This document shows, piece by piece, positions 9,955-18,997 of a stretch of DNA of 59,689 nucleotides (position 1 is its first letter; each line of letters starts with the position of its first letter). The notes under the pieces are model-generated. The model made no database searches, was not told where the DNA came from, and saw only the letters and a program-made list of their open reading frames with translations. Source of the DNA: Candidatus Cloacimonadota bacterium (GTDB lineage Bacteria > Cloacimonadota > Cloacimonadia > JGIOTU-2); assembly GCA_016932035.1 (NCBI GenBank), contig JAFGDR010000052.1, positions 1-59,689 on the forward strand, in the 5' to 3' direction. The position numbers were made by a program, and so were the translations under genes.

Positions 9955-10374
9955 TTACTTAAAATTCAATCGAAGATTTCCCTCTTCGGTTTCTCGAACG
10001 AAACGTGCATCTGGGATGATCTGCAGGAAGATCTCAGCTGTATTCCAAACAGTCCCTCCAAGCAGATGACCGCCGTACAATTCATGAGATTTATCAGCAA
10101 GTGCTACATGGACATGCCATTCATGCTTACCAGCAGGATTAATGTACATATTGCCGCTGGTGGAAACAAGTTCTACAGGATGATCCAGCGTCTTGATCTG
10201 GTATGTTCCGTTGTGGAAATAACCGATCTTGGCATCCTTGAGCATGCCCACACCGCTTATGATGATCGCATTCTTAAGATCCTGCGATTCTGCGATCTCA
10301 TGAAGTGTCACAAGAAAATCTTCGCCATGAAGCATTCTCAAACAATAGACTGCTCCGTATTTTTTTTCTATCAT
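9955..10374 (-). CDS. PPC/DUF296-domain protein
   Basis: A 139-residue single-domain protein of the PPC (plants and prokaryotes conserved, formerly DUF296) family. It shows GVGMLKDAKIGYF in the first half, and HEWHVHVALAD followed by GGHLLGG in the second half. The clustered His residues match the conserved putative metal site of bacterial members. In plants the domain occurs in AT-hook DNA-binding proteins. The biochemical role of stand-alone bacterial members is not settled, so I assign no reaction. It begins five bases after the stop of the SerA-like dehydrogenase gene and is almost certainly co-transcribed with it. A hairpin terminator follows. There is no signal peptide, so it is cytoplasmic. 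Confidence 0.85.
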   Translation of the reverse strand: MIEKKYGAVYCLRMLHGEDFLVTLHEIAESQDLKNAIIISGVGMLKDAKIGYFHNGTYQIKTLDHPVELVSTSGNMYINPAGKHEWHVHVALADKSHELYGGHLLGGTVWNTAEIFLQIIPDARFVRETEEGNLRLNFK

Positions 10375-10379
10375 ATTTA

Positions 10380-11288
10380 CTAATCTTTAAAGAACTCAAT
10401 AATTACTTCCGCAACCTCGAGTCCGACTCTTGCCTGAGCCTCTTTGGTTGATGCGCCTATATGAGGAGTCACAGATACATTTTTATGTAATACGAGTTCT
10501 TTATTGTTCGTGGGTTCTTCCTCAAATGAGTCGATTCCGGCATATGCTACTTTCCCGGAGTCGAGTGCTTCGAGGAGTGCTTTCTCGTCAACAACACCTC
10601 CACGCGCACAATTGACGATCATAACGCCGTCTTTCATTTTTGCAATGTTGTCTGCATTTATGATGTAGTGTGTACCATCTGTATGAGGAATATGGAGCGA
10701 GATGATATCTGAGCGTTTGACAAGTGTATCAAGATCAACGATCTCAACGTTCATATCTGTTTCTTTGACATATGGATCATAGGCAAGCACAGTCATGCCA
10801 AGTGCAAGCGCCATCCTTGCGAGAGATTTCCCGATATTACCAAATCCGATGATGCCAAGCACTTTACCCGATACCTCTTTACCCTTGTACTGCTTCTTGT
10901 TCCATTCACCATTTTGCATGGTAATATTTGCCTGTGGAATAAAGCGATAGAGTGCAAGCATATGAGCGAGTGCCAGTTCTGCAACAGACTGAGAAGATGC
11001 AGTTGGAGTGTTCGAGACTGTTATTCCTTTAGAACGTGCATATTCGTGATCGATATTGTCGATGCCGACGCCACCGCGCACGATAAGCTGGAGTTTGTCT
11101 GCTGCATCGATCGCAACCTTTCTCACTTTTGTTGCGCTTCGGATCACGATTGCATCATAACCCTTTATTATGCCTGCAAGTTCTTCCGGGGTTTTCTTTT
11201 CTGTTTTAATATCAAGGTCATGTCCTGCTCGTTCCAGGAGCTCGATGCACTCTGTTGAGACAGGATCGCTGATGAGTATTTTTGCCAT
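10380..11288 (-). CDS. serA: D-3-phosphoglycerate dehydrogenase-like 2-hydroxyacid dehydrogenase
   Basis: NAD-dependent D-2-hydroxyacid dehydrogenase of 302 residues. The Rossmann nucleotide-binding motif GIIGFGNIGKSLAR lies near residues 144-157. The catalytic Arg is in NCARGGVVDE, the Glu near FEEEP, and the His in TPHIGAST. The protein stops after the catalytic domains and lacks the C-terminal ACT domain of E. coli SerA. Short forms of this type often make 3-phosphohydroxypyruvate, the first step of serine synthesis, but glyoxylate/hydroxypyruvate reductase activity cannot be excluded. No other serine-pathway gene is in the window. GGAGG precedes the ATG. It lies 16 bases downstream of the M14 peptidase gene. 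Confidence 0.82.
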   Translation of the reverse strand: MAKILISDPVSTECIELLERAGHDLDIKTEKKTPEELAGIIKGYDAIVIRSATKVRKVAIDAADKLQLIVRGGVGIDNIDHEYARSKGITVSNTPTASSQSVAELALAHMLALYRFIPQANITMQNGEWNKKQYKGKEVSGKVLGIIGFGNIGKSLARMALALGMTVLAYDPYVKETDMNVEIVDLDTLVKRSDIISLHIPHTDGTHYIINADNIAKMKDGVMIVNCARGGVVDEKALLEALDSGKVAYAGIDSFEEEPTNNKELVLHKNVSVTPHIGASTKEAQARVGLEVAEVIIEFFKD

Positions 11289-11304
11289 TACGCCTCCGAA
11301 TCTA

Positions 11305-13764
11305 TTATTGTAAATAAATTAATTTTTTAATTTCTGATGAATGCTTTCCCGACTGTATTTGATAGAAGTATACACCACTGCTTACGGACTTTTGCGCCAT
11401 GTCTTTTCCATCCCATGTGTATGATGATATCATTTCATCGATGGGTACTTCGGACACAAGCTGTCCTTTAAGATTAAAGATCAATAGCTTTGCATTCTCA
11501 GCGTTTTTGGGAATTGAGAAAGAGATCGTTGTCGAACCATGGAATGGATTAGGAAAATTCTGCTTGAGAGTAAAGGTATTACCCGGGGTAGGATCATCTG
11601 TTCCGACAAGCTCGATGATCGCAACATCATCGACGTACCAGCCATAATAGTCATGCTCTGAATAATCAGATGCAAAATGCCAGCGCAGGATGATTTCCTG
11701 ATTTGCATAAGGTCCCAAGCTGAATTGAGCAAGTGTCCATTCCATTCTGGTTCCGCCATAACCCTGCTGACTTAATGCACTAATGTTGCCATCATAACCT
11801 CCCACTGGAGTCAACAGACCATAAGATGTTCCACCATTTGTTGAGATGCTGACATTCCCCCCATCCCACATTGTAGAACTACTTTCAAAATTATGCAGAT
11901 GATAAAATTCGAGCATGGGGTTGTTTCCAAGCAATATCTCGGGTGAATAAAGATACCAGTGGGCATTATCGACATAGTAGCCACCAAGAACTGTTCCCCA
12001 TACTTTTATACCGGAATATGCAGAGATGTCTCCTGCTGAAGGCTCACCCCACTGCCAGCCGTTGATATAACTGCTGGTAAAATCTCCGTCATTCTGCTCG
12101 AAATCCCAGAACAGATAGGGCTGGTAGAGTTCGAAATTGATAACATTATTATCTTCCGTAACCGTTATGTCCTCAGTGAGAGTGCTGTATCCATCTGCTG
12201 ATACTTTAAATGTGTATGTTCCTTCCATGACATTATCAATGGCATATGTTCCATCAAATCCGGTAAAAACCGGAGCATGAACAGAATCGATGATCTCGAC
12301 CTTTGCGCCGACGATAAGCTGGTGTGTGTCTCCATCGCGTACTGTGCCTGTAATATCTACGCTTTCAGCTTCCTGGAGTATCACATCAACACGTACAGCA
12401 CCAGTATCGACAACAGTTATACCTGTTATTGTTTGTGGAATGAACGCATAAGCGCTAACTGTTATATCATAGGTGCCGGGCAGGATCATGCGATGATAAT
12501 CACCCACATCAGGATCTGTATATACTTCTGAGTGGTCGAAATCATGATCAACGACTGTGATCTTTGCGTCGAGTGGATTGCCAAGTGAGTCTGTTACAAG
12601 ACCACGAATGCCGTAGTATACGTTCTTTATATAATTTATAAGTGAACGGTTATTATATGTCCAATGTGCCGGAAGAAGATTTGATGAGAGAAGTTTTGCA
12701 TCGGATAATTCTATTGTTACTTCCCTGCAATAATGGAACCAGTTCATATAGTCCTGCCTGTTACCATTGGTTGTATACCACTGATATCCATTTGTTACGC
12801 CATTATCCAGGAAGTTCATGTAGGAAGCTGGAGAGTAAAGGTGTACGGTGTCTGCATATGCGCGGGAAATATCGTAATACCAGTCATTATCTGCATGAAG
12901 AGTTGCCCAGGTATCCCAGGGATAGTTAACTACCTCTGCTCCACTATGGAAGTTGGCAGAGTGGATAAAGCTATGCGCATCAGCAAAGTCCATCATGACT
13001 ATTGTTTCTGGCTGCCAGGCATTTCCATCAGGATGCGGTCCATCTTCAGGATCTGGGAAATTTCTATTGAGATCAACACCATTTGCATTTTCTCTATCAG
13101 CACCGCTTACTGTATTGTTTCCACCATCATATGTACCATCAGGATTTGCCAGCGGATTGATCCATATTTCGATCTCGTTGACCATTTTGGTTACTTCAAG
13201 ATTGATGCCATAATTTGAAAGAAGATAATCGATCAACCTGAGCATCATAATATAAGTAACGATCTCATTCCCGTGCATCTGGGCAGTATAAAAGAATTCT
13301 GGCTCATCTTCCTCAATATCTGGATTGTCAGAGATCTTTACCGCAAGGATATCACGACCCTCAATTGAAGAACCGAGATTCTCCAATCTGCAAATGTTTG
13401 GATAATTACTTACAAATTGAGCCATCATATCACAATACACACTATATGTTGGATAGCGATCCCAATTAGCCATTTCTGCTATAGTTGTTGCCATGGTGAG
13501 ATCTTTTGTAGATCCGGAGATAGGAAGAAATTCCACCTTATACCCGAGATTGCTCAGTTTGGCAAGTTGAGTAGGAGTTGCATAAGCATAAACTGTGAGA
13601 TCGATAACATTATCAATCGAAACGATGCGTGTGATCTGCTCAAGTTCAGCCCGATTCGTTATCTCAAATTTAAAATACATGCTCTCAAACTCATCTGGAC
13701 TTTCATATGCAAAGATGCTGCCTGTAATGAGTAAGAACATCATAATCATTAAAACTCTTTTCAT
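11305..13764 (-). CDS. Secreted M14 zinc carboxypeptidase with regulatory-like domains and T9SS sorting domain
   Basis: About 819 residues. After the signal peptide and propeptide comes an M14 catalytic domain with zinc ligands HGNE (His164, Glu167) and HSGAE (His about 273), the GVDLNRNFP substrate motif, and catalytic Glu in TIELSD (about 352). Two carboxypeptidase regulatory-like beta domains follow (IRGLVTDSLGNPL and ITGTVRDGDTHQL), then a MAM- or jelly-roll-like segment and a T9SS sorting domain ending KKLIYLQ. It should remove C-terminal residues from peptides outside the cell. I prefer the second ATG (13764) because AAAGG lies at the right distance before it. The ATG at 13779 has no ribosome-binding site. 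Confidence 0.9.
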   Translation of the reverse strand: MKRVLMIMMFLLITGSIFAYESPDEFESMYFKFEITNRAELEQITRIVSIDNVIDLTVYAYATPTQLAKLSNLGYKVEFLPISGSTKDLTMATTIAEMANWDRYPTYSVYCDMMAQFVSNYPNICRLENLGSSIEGRDILAVKISDNPDIEEDEPEFFYTAQMHGNEIVTYIMMLRLIDYLLSNYGINLEVTKMVNEIEIWINPLANPDGTYDGGNNTVSGADRENANGVDLNRNFPDPEDGPHPDGNAWQPETIVMMDFADAHSFIHSANFHSGAEVVNYPWDTWATLHADNDWYYDISRAYADTVHLYSPASYMNFLDNGVTNGYQWYTTNGNRQDYMNWFHYCREVTIELSDAKLLSSNLLPAHWTYNNRSLINYIKNVYYGIRGLVTDSLGNPLDAKITVVDHDFDHSEVYTDPDVGDYHRMILPGTYDITVSAYAFIPQTITGITVVDTGAVRVDVILQEAESVDITGTVRDGDTHQLIVGAKVEIIDSVHAPVFTGFDGTYAIDNVMEGTYTFKVSADGYSTLTEDITVTEDNNVINFELYQPYLFWDFEQNDGDFTSSYINGWQWGEPSAGDISAYSGIKVWGTVLGGYYVDNAHWYLYSPEILLGNNPMLEFYHLHNFESSSTMWDGGNVSISTNGGTSYGLLTPVGGYDGNISALSQQGYGGTRMEWTLAQFSLGPYANQEIILRWHFASDYSEHDYYGWYVDDVAIIELVGTDDPTPGNTFTLKQNFPNPFHGSTTISFSIPKNAENAKLLIFNLKGQLVSEVPIDEMISSYTWDGKDMAQKSVSSGVYFYQIQSGKHSSEIKKLIYLQ

Positions 13765-13784
13765 TCTAAAACCTTTCATAAAAT

Positions 13785-13848
13785 ATAAATTTCTAAACTC
13801 TAATTACTAATGACAAATAAAATGTCAAAAACTAAATCCCTAATTATC
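13785..13848. repeat. AT-rich interspersed repeat, copy A, downstream of the four-helix-bundle gene
   Basis: This segment shares AAATTTCTAAA and AATAAAATGTCAAAAA, in the same order and spacing, with 44099-44148 elsewhere in the window. On the minus strand it contains TTGACA (13828-13823) 59 bases before the M14 carboxypeptidase start, so it may supply that gene's -35 element. The repeat is degenerate, and no target-site duplication or transposase was found. Confidence 0.5.
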
Positions 13849-14203
13849 CTTTTTCCTTAGATTTGATGATGATTGATGAGAATATCAGGTTTAATTCATT
13901 CGCTTCTTTCCATAGAATCTTAGCATCATCTTTGAGTATTGGAATTGCTTTTGAGATCATTCTTAACCAATGTTTTGATTCTTTGGATTCTTTTTTACAG
14001 ATTCCAAGCTTATGTTCGAAATCTTTTTTAGATTCTGCACAATCAGCTTCAGAATAATTTGCACCAACGCTTGTTGCAGCTTTCACAACTTGTGTTATAA
14101 GAGGAAGCGTTATTGGATTTTGAGGAATCTTTTTTGCGAATTTAATAATATTTTCACCAAATTTTGCTGTTCTTTCCTCTAAATCGAATTTTTTATTTGT
14201 CAT
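13844..14203 (-). CDS. Four-helix bundle protein (S23 / 23S rRNA intervening-sequence protein family)
   Basis: A 119-residue, highly charged all-helical protein. It has the family pattern: an N-terminal helix with FGENIIKFAKKIP, ITQVVKAATSVGANYSEA, then ESKKDFEHKLGICKKESKESKHWLRM. The family was first seen encoded in intervening sequences of 23S rRNA genes. Most copies in FCB-group genomes lie in ordinary intergenic regions and have no proven function. Here the gene has no clear ribosome-binding site and is bracketed by AT-rich repeats (13785-13848 and 14225-14252). It separates the M14 peptidase from the phosphofructokinase cluster, which looks like an insertion. Family assignment is strong. 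Confidence 0.88.
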   Translation of the reverse strand: MTNKKFDLEERTAKFGENIIKFAKKIPQNPITLPLITQVVKAATSVGANYSEADCAESKKDFEHKLGICKKESKESKHWLRMISKAIPILKDDAKILWKEANELNLIFSSIIIKSKEKG

Positions 14204-14224
14204 TTATGTTTCGAAATTTTACTA

Positions 14225-14252
14225 GAAATTTGAAATTTGTAATTTGAAATTT
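14225..14252. repeat. Short tandem ATTTGAAATTT-type repeat upstream of the four-helix-bundle gene
   Basis: Direct repeats of AATTTGAAATTT and AATTTGTAATTTG follow one another immediately upstream of the four-helix-bundle gene. Such AT-rich flanks commonly accompany this gene family. Together with copy A of the AT-rich repeat at the other end they bracket the gene. Confidence 0.5.
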
Positions 14253-14286
14253 AAGATGCGATACTCTTTTCATGTTCATGCTAACA

Positions 14287-14577
14287 TCATTTATTTTCAT
14301 ATACGAGAACCTTAGGATTCTGTCCCCGCCATTTCTCGTATTCGGATTTTATTTCGAGCTTGAAAAGATTCTCCTTATCCTCATTGGCAAAAGTAATGAC
14401 ATTCATAAAATACATCTTGCCATCCTTACCGCGGAAGGACTTCTGGGGAAGCTCAACGATTAGATCGTTGCCTTTTCTCAGGATTGTGATCTCATTGAGG
14501 AGGATGCCGTCAGCGATCTCGATCACTGCACGAGCTTGAACGATTCCTGTATTAATGTCTTTGAATTTTATGTTCAT
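14287..14577 (-). CDS. SpoVG-like small protein
   Basis: A 96-residue protein whose first 70 residues follow the SpoVG fold pattern: IVQARAVIEIADG, then ILLNEITILRKGN, then LIVELPQKSFRGKDGK and a following beta strand. SpoVG proteins are small RNA/DNA-binding regulators in Firmicutes, spirochaetes and many other phyla. This one starts three bases after the stop of the PPi-type phosphofructokinase gene and must be co-transcribed with it. A post-transcriptional link to glycolysis is possible but purely inferred. The C-terminal part (EYEKWRGQNPKVLVYENK) is not typical of the family. The resemblance is by eye, so assignment is moderate. Confidence 0.62.
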   Translation of the reverse strand: MNIKFKDINTGIVQARAVIEIADGILLNEITILRKGNDLIVELPQKSFRGKDGKMYFMNVITFANEDKENLFKLEIKSEYEKWRGQNPKVLVYENK

Positions 14578-14580
14578 AAT

Positions 14581-15789
14581 TTACCTGATCTGACCAATAT
14601 CTATCAGCATATCTTCGAACCATTTTTGATGAATATCGAATGGTTTTCCCCGATTGATTCGCTGAAATCCGATACATCTGAGTTCGTTATTATGATCTTC
14701 ATCCAGAGCCACAACGCCGCTCTGACCATTCAATCCGCAGCGTGCAGCTTCCACACAGGTGCGCTGAATGAGGTCAAGGTCCTCTTTGTTCGGAGGGGCG
14801 GAACGTGCAAAATAGCCGCTTTTCTGAACTAGAACCTTATCTGCCTTCAGCATGGTTTTGAAACGTTTTGCAAACCACTGCCCGGGATTCAGTTCATCAA
14901 GTCGCACATGCCCGAAAGCGTCTCGCGCTACCTGTTCGCCTTTGGCCTCCATCTCAGAAACAATGGTTTCCATTCCTGCACCTTCGCTGAGGAAAACATT
15001 AACAGAATCTTTGCTGTCCATAAGCTTGTTCAGACGTTCTTCCTCCTCGTCGATATCAATACCCATTTCTGGGATATAGATCGCATCGATATCCCAGCGT
15101 TCACGAGCAAGAAGGATGTCCGGCAGGAATCTTTTTTTCTTAAGACGTTTTCGATATTCACGAGCAGTAGCTGCAGTAAGCCATCCGCAGTGACGTCCCA
15201 TGACTTCGTGTATAATAAGCTGGCGAGAACTGGTTGTATTCTCGTTCGCAACGTTCTCAAAGAAGATTGCTCCCTGTTCTGCAGCAGTTGCAGCCCCGAG
15301 GGTTTGATAGATCGGGATCACATCGTTATCCACTGTTTTAGGAAGTCCAACAACCGTCAGGTCGTAGCCATTCATTTTCAGGTAGGATGCCAGCTCTGAT
15401 GCCATGATATTTGTATCGTCTCCACCAATTGTATGAAGGATCGAAACGTTGTCTTTAACGAGTTGTTCTGCGGCTACCTGGAGTGGATTCTGTCCTTCCT
15501 GAATGTAGCCCTTTTTCATACAGTCTGCCACATTTGTAAGCTTAACACGGCTGTTTCCAAGTACGCTGCCGCCGTATTTTTGAAGACATTTTGCTTTTTT
15601 CCTTACTTCATCGGAAATGATAATACTACTGTCTGTGAGCAGACCTTTATAACCGTTCAGATATCCGATGATCTCCATTTCCGGAACGAGTTTTGTATAT
15701 TCAGTGATAAGGCATCCGGTTGATGCAGACAGGCAGGGTGCGATACCCCCGGATGTTAGGATTGCAATTCTGTCTTTTTTCTCGCCCAT
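14581..15789 (-). CDS. pfp: 6-phosphofructokinase, probably diphosphate (PPi)-dependent
   Basis: A 402-residue cytoplasmic PfkA-family enzyme phosphorylating fructose 6-phosphate. Two signatures point to PPi as phosphoryl donor: GGDDT (residues 122-126), with Asp where ATP enzymes have Gly, and Lys in PKTVDND (150-156). Established work on this family links that Asp/Lys pair to PPi use and reversibility. MGRHCGWLT, a fructose 6-phosphate-binding segment, is intact. The N-terminal loop reads GGIAPCLSASTG rather than the usual GGDAPG. The gene is 22 bases downstream of a second, ATP-type phosphofructokinase gene and three bases upstream of a SpoVG-like gene. Confidence 0.9.
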   Translation of the reverse strand: MGEKKDRIAILTSGGIAPCLSASTGCLITEYTKLVPEMEIIGYLNGYKGLLTDSSIIISDEVRKKAKCLQKYGGSVLGNSRVKLTNVADCMKKGYIQEGQNPLQVAAEQLVKDNVSILHTIGGDDTNIMASELASYLKMNGYDLTVVGLPKTVDNDVIPIYQTLGAATAAEQGAIFFENVANENTTSSRQLIIHEVMGRHCGWLTAATAREYRKRLKKKRFLPDILLARERWDIDAIYIPEMGIDIDEEEERLNKLMDSKDSVNVFLSEGAGMETIVSEMEAKGEQVARDAFGHVRLDELNPGQWFAKRFKTMLKADKVLVQKSGYFARSAPPNKEDLDLIQRTCVEAARCGLNGQSGVVALDEDHNNELRCIGFQRINRGKPFDIHQKWFEDMLIDIGQIR

Positions 15790-15811
15790 GCAGCTTCTCC
15801 GTTAAACTTTT

Positions 15812-16909
15812 TTAGTCGCCAAAACTGATACCCACTCCCCGTGCAGTATGCACAAGATTAGAATGCACATTCACAAGGTTATAGGTATTGATGGCATCTT
15901 TGATTGGAACACTTTTTATATCATTATTTTTATAGGCAACCATTTCGCCAAATTTTTTCTTAAGAACCATTTCAAAAGCTTTCACGCCGAACTGGGTTGC
16001 GAGTATCCTGTCAAAGGCACAGGGAATGCCGCCACGCTGTAAATGTCCAAGAATAGTGACACGGATATCGGCTTGGGTTCCAGCATCTTCAAGCTCTTTC
16101 TTGAGCCTGATGCTTGAACCACCGAGTTTGAAATTATGATATCCGATTTCATCAACTTTTTGCCCGACAACGGTTCCATGTTTTGGGTATGCACCTTCTG
16201 CAATAACAATATTTGCAAACCCGCGCCTGTCCTCGGTTCGCATCTCCACCATTTCTTTTACTTTTTGAAGATCGTAAGGAATTTCCGGGATAAGGCATAC
16301 TTCAGCACCACCTGCGATTGATGCATAGAGTGCGATCCATCCGGCTGCACGCCCCATCACTTCAAGGATGATGATCCTGTGATGGCTTTCTGCTGTTGTT
16401 ACCAGCTTGTCCACTGCATCGGTAGCAACCTCGACTGCTGTCTGGAAGCCGAATGCAAAATCTGTTGCAGATAGGTCATTATCGATGGTTTTGGGGACAC
16501 CAACTATGTTCAATCCCATCTTAAACAATTTTTGCGAGATTGTCTGAGAACCATCTCCGCCGATATTTATAACTGCATTGATGTTCTCTTCTTTCAGGAT
16601 GTCCAGCATCTCTTTTGATCGATCGATCTCGGTCCATTTGCCATTTTCATCCTGAACAGGCCAGGCAAAAGGACCGCCTTTATTGGTCGTGCCGAGAATT
16701 GTGCCGCCACGGACATGGATACCTGCAACTGTTCTACATGAAAGCACACGTAATTCACGGGGATCTTTTAGAACACCGTTGAATCCATCGATACTTCCAA
16801 CGATCTCCCATTCATCTTCCTGGGAAGCACGCTTGACGATTGCTCGGATCACTGCATTGAGCCCGGGACAGTCACCGCCGCCTGTAACAACCAAGCATCT
16901 TTTTTTCAT
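15812..16909 (-). CDS. pfkA: 6-phosphofructokinase, probably ATP-dependent
   Basis: A 365-residue glycolytic enzyme. The glycine-rich loop GGGDCPGLNAVIR is at the N-terminus, GGDGS at 117-121 and PKTIDND at 139-145, with MGRAAGW for fructose 6-phosphate binding. Gly in GGDGS is the hallmark of ATP enzymes, while Lys in PKTIDND is shared with plant, trypanosomal and PPi-type members. It therefore belongs to the Gly/Lys subgroup, whose characterised members mainly use ATP. It is the first gene of the pair. A TTGACA on the minus strand at 16976-16971 could be its -35 element, but the -10 position is unclear. The donor nucleotide is inferred from motifs only. Confidence 0.88.
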   Translation of the reverse strand: MKKRCLVVTGGGDCPGLNAVIRAIVKRASQEDEWEIVGSIDGFNGVLKDPRELRVLSCRTVAGIHVRGGTILGTTNKGGPFAWPVQDENGKWTEIDRSKEMLDILKEENINAVINIGGDGSQTISQKLFKMGLNIVGVPKTIDNDLSATDFAFGFQTAVEVATDAVDKLVTTAESHHRIIILEVMGRAAGWIALYASIAGGAEVCLIPEIPYDLQKVKEMVEMRTEDRRGFANIVIAEGAYPKHGTVVGQKVDEIGYHNFKLGGSSIRLKKELEDAGTQADIRVTILGHLQRGGIPCAFDRILATQFGVKAFEMVLKKKFGEMVAYKNNDIKSVPIKDAINTYNLVNVHSNLVHTARGVGISFGD

Positions 16910-17063
16910 AATTTTATAATATATGCCTTTATCAATGTTATGTAATTAGAAACCGTCTCATATATTTTTGTGTCAAGTTTGAGTAACGCATATCGTAAAT
17001 TTGATATAATGCTAGTATCTTCGAATAAAAAATTCGAACTGCAGGAGAAGTGCGAGAAATTGT

Positions 17064-18728
17064 TTAACGAATCAGTAAAAGCTTTTTAACGAGCTGCTTT
17101 TCGTCAGTTCTTACAAAGCAGTAATAAACTCCTGATCCAACAAGCTGATCTGATTCATTCCTGGAATCCCAGGTTGCGGAGAATGATGACCCAGTAGCAG
17201 ATTGAATGGGAAGGGTCCGAACAAGCTGACCTTTTGTATTATAGATATCTATCTTTACAGATTCATTTTGCAGTTCATTATTAGGATGATTTTGAGAATA
17301 AGTAAATTGAATATGAATTGAACCAGAGAATGGATTCGGAGAGCATGAGAGAGAATAATACAGATCTGATGGTATTTCTGGATCATCAACGCTAACGGGC
17401 ATAGTATAGAAAATCGAACCAAAAACATTGAGCATATCAGCGAAATTCAAAACCTCAAGCCAGTAATAATAATCAATGTTGATAATTCCGGTCATGTCAT
17501 TATAGAGATAACTTTGAGGCACAGTTGTGGTACCAGAGCCAGGAATGATGGCAGCATTGATTTTCTCTGCAAGTGAATAATCATCAGTTTCGCTGCGATA
17601 AATATTAAAACCAATGACATCAGTTTCCCATAGAGAGCCCCAGGTAAGTCGGATGTTGTTATCCACCTTGTTTACTGCAAAGGAATCGATTTCTATATAG
17701 GAACGGTCAAAATAGATTTGACCCATATCGCATATCGTGCCGTCGGGATCATCTGGAGAAGCAGGATCGCCAGCATCAATACACGGTGAGAATCCCGAGA
17801 GACAATATATATTATCGCTGACATGCAACAGTTTAGCATTACGCTGAATATTGCCATAAACATCGCATGAATCTCCATTTACGTTGGTTGTGACATTTAC
17901 ACATACTGAGTCATTAAATCCATGTACAGGACCAAGTTCATTATTCCAGAAAGATGAATACGAAACGGTTGGAGATCCTGACCAGAGATAAACTGCATAG
18001 TTGCCCTCGTTATAGCAAAATATTGAGTTTTGGAAGTCAGGACTTGAGCCATAGCCATATAATGCACCACCTTCGTCAAAAGCCGAATTTCCACAGAAAG
18101 TTGAATTTACTATTTCCGGACTTGAGTTATCGCAATGAAAACCGCCACCCAGTTCAGCGCCGTTATTGCAGATCATAGCCCTTGTAAAAGTGGGATTTGC
18201 ATCTATAAGCGATACCGCACCACCGCCAATTGCTAAATTGTCATACAGCTGAACATAGGATATCTGAGAACTTGAATTATTACAACAGATACCACCGCCA
18301 TACAGCGCGTTGTTATCCTCGATGATACAGTAGCTCAATGTTGGGCTGGCGCTGTTAATATTGACTCCCCCGCCATAATTATTTGTACTGCCATTTCGAA
18401 TAGTAAAACCGCATAACAAAGCTGCAGGTGTCTCACTACTTGTAAATGTTACAACAGACCCATCACCCGTACCGTGCACGATTGTCTGTAATATTGCAGA
18501 TGTGTCCTGGGTTGTAATAAAGTGTGACGCAACGACAATATTCTTTCCAATGAAATCGATATTCTCGTTATAAATGCCGGTGTCGACGAGAACTGTGTCT
18601 CCAATCGCTGCTGAGTTTATTGCAGCCTGAATTGTCGTGTAATTCGTCGGCACATGAATAACCAAAGCAAAAAGCGAATGACTTATAAAAACAACTAGAA
18701 GGACAAGGAGCAAAAATCTTTTTTTCAT
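17064..18728 (-). CDS. Secreted right-handed parallel beta-helix protein with T9SS sorting domain
   Basis: About 554 residues. A signal peptide (MKKRFLLLVLLVVFISHSLFA) is followed by VPTNYTTIQAAINSA, the common start of pectate-lyase-like beta helices. Repeats then carry CGFTIRNGS, GGGVNINSASPTLSYC, GGGICCNNSSSQISY and similar rungs to about residue 290. A fibronectin-like segment (FNIYRSETDDYSLAEKIN) and the T9SS sorting domain (SPNPFSGS ... NTKGQLVRTLP ... KKLLLIR) complete it. No catalytic residues can be assigned, so it may be a polysaccharide-active enzyme or an adhesin. The ATG at 18728 is chosen over an upstream one at 18821 because AGGAGG sits just before it and the signal peptide starts there. 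Confidence 0.87.
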   Translation of the reverse strand: MKKRFLLLVLLVVFISHSLFALVIHVPTNYTTIQAAINSAAIGDTVLVDTGIYNENIDFIGKNIVVASHFITTQDTSAILQTIVHGTGDGSVVTFTSSETPAALLCGFTIRNGSTNNYGGGVNINSASPTLSYCIIEDNNALYGGGICCNNSSSQISYVQLYDNLAIGGGAVSLIDANPTFTRAMICNNGAELGGGFHCDNSSPEIVNSTFCGNSAFDEGGALYGYGSSPDFQNSIFCYNEGNYAVYLWSGSPTVSYSSFWNNELGPVHGFNDSVCVNVTTNVNGDSCDVYGNIQRNAKLLHVSDNIYCLSGFSPCIDAGDPASPDDPDGTICDMGQIYFDRSYIEIDSFAVNKVDNNIRLTWGSLWETDVIGFNIYRSETDDYSLAEKINAAIIPGSGTTTVPQSYLYNDMTGIINIDYYYWLEVLNFADMLNVFGSIFYTMPVSVDDPEIPSDLYYSLSCSPNPFSGSIHIQFTYSQNHPNNELQNESVKIDIYNTKGQLVRTLPIQSATGSSFSATWDSRNESDQLVGSGVYYCFVRTDEKQLVKKLLLIR

Positions 18729-18764
18729 TCTATACCTCCTAGAACGTTTCAAAAAATTATCTAT

Positions 18765-18793
18765 CTTATGCGTATATTTTAATATTGTGTCAA
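18765..18793 (-). promoter_or_regulatory. Putative sigma70-like promoter of the beta-helix gene
   Basis: On the minus strand TTGACA (18793-18788) is separated by 17 bases from CATAAG (18770-18765). The element lies 36 bases before the start codon. Confidence 0.45.
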
Positions 18794-18997
18794 GTTTAGA
18801 TATTTTGATAAAGAATTTCATGCGAATGTGTCATATGTTGTTATCAAGTAACTTATTGCGTATTTTTACGGATAAAAAATATATGAAAATCCAATAATTT
18901 TGTAAATTCAAACGTATTGAATCTATAATTTATTTCTAATCTTGACGACATTATTTATTTTTAATTGAGAAGTATTATTAAATTTTAAGGAGTTATA

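Noticed and set aside
12733-13218. 161-codon plus-strand frame opposite the M14 carboxypeptidase
   Set aside because: Shadow of a well-supported catalytic domain on the other strand; Cys- and Ile-rich nonsense composition.
14581-16909. Tandem phosphofructokinases considered as a recent duplication
   Set aside because: Their active-site motifs, lengths and N-terminal loops differ clearly, so they are old paralogues of different subgroups.
17020-17038. TTCGAAT/ATTCGAA hairpin downstream of the beta-helix gene considered as terminator
   Set aside because: The perfect 7-bp stem has no T tract on the minus strand, so termination cannot be supported.
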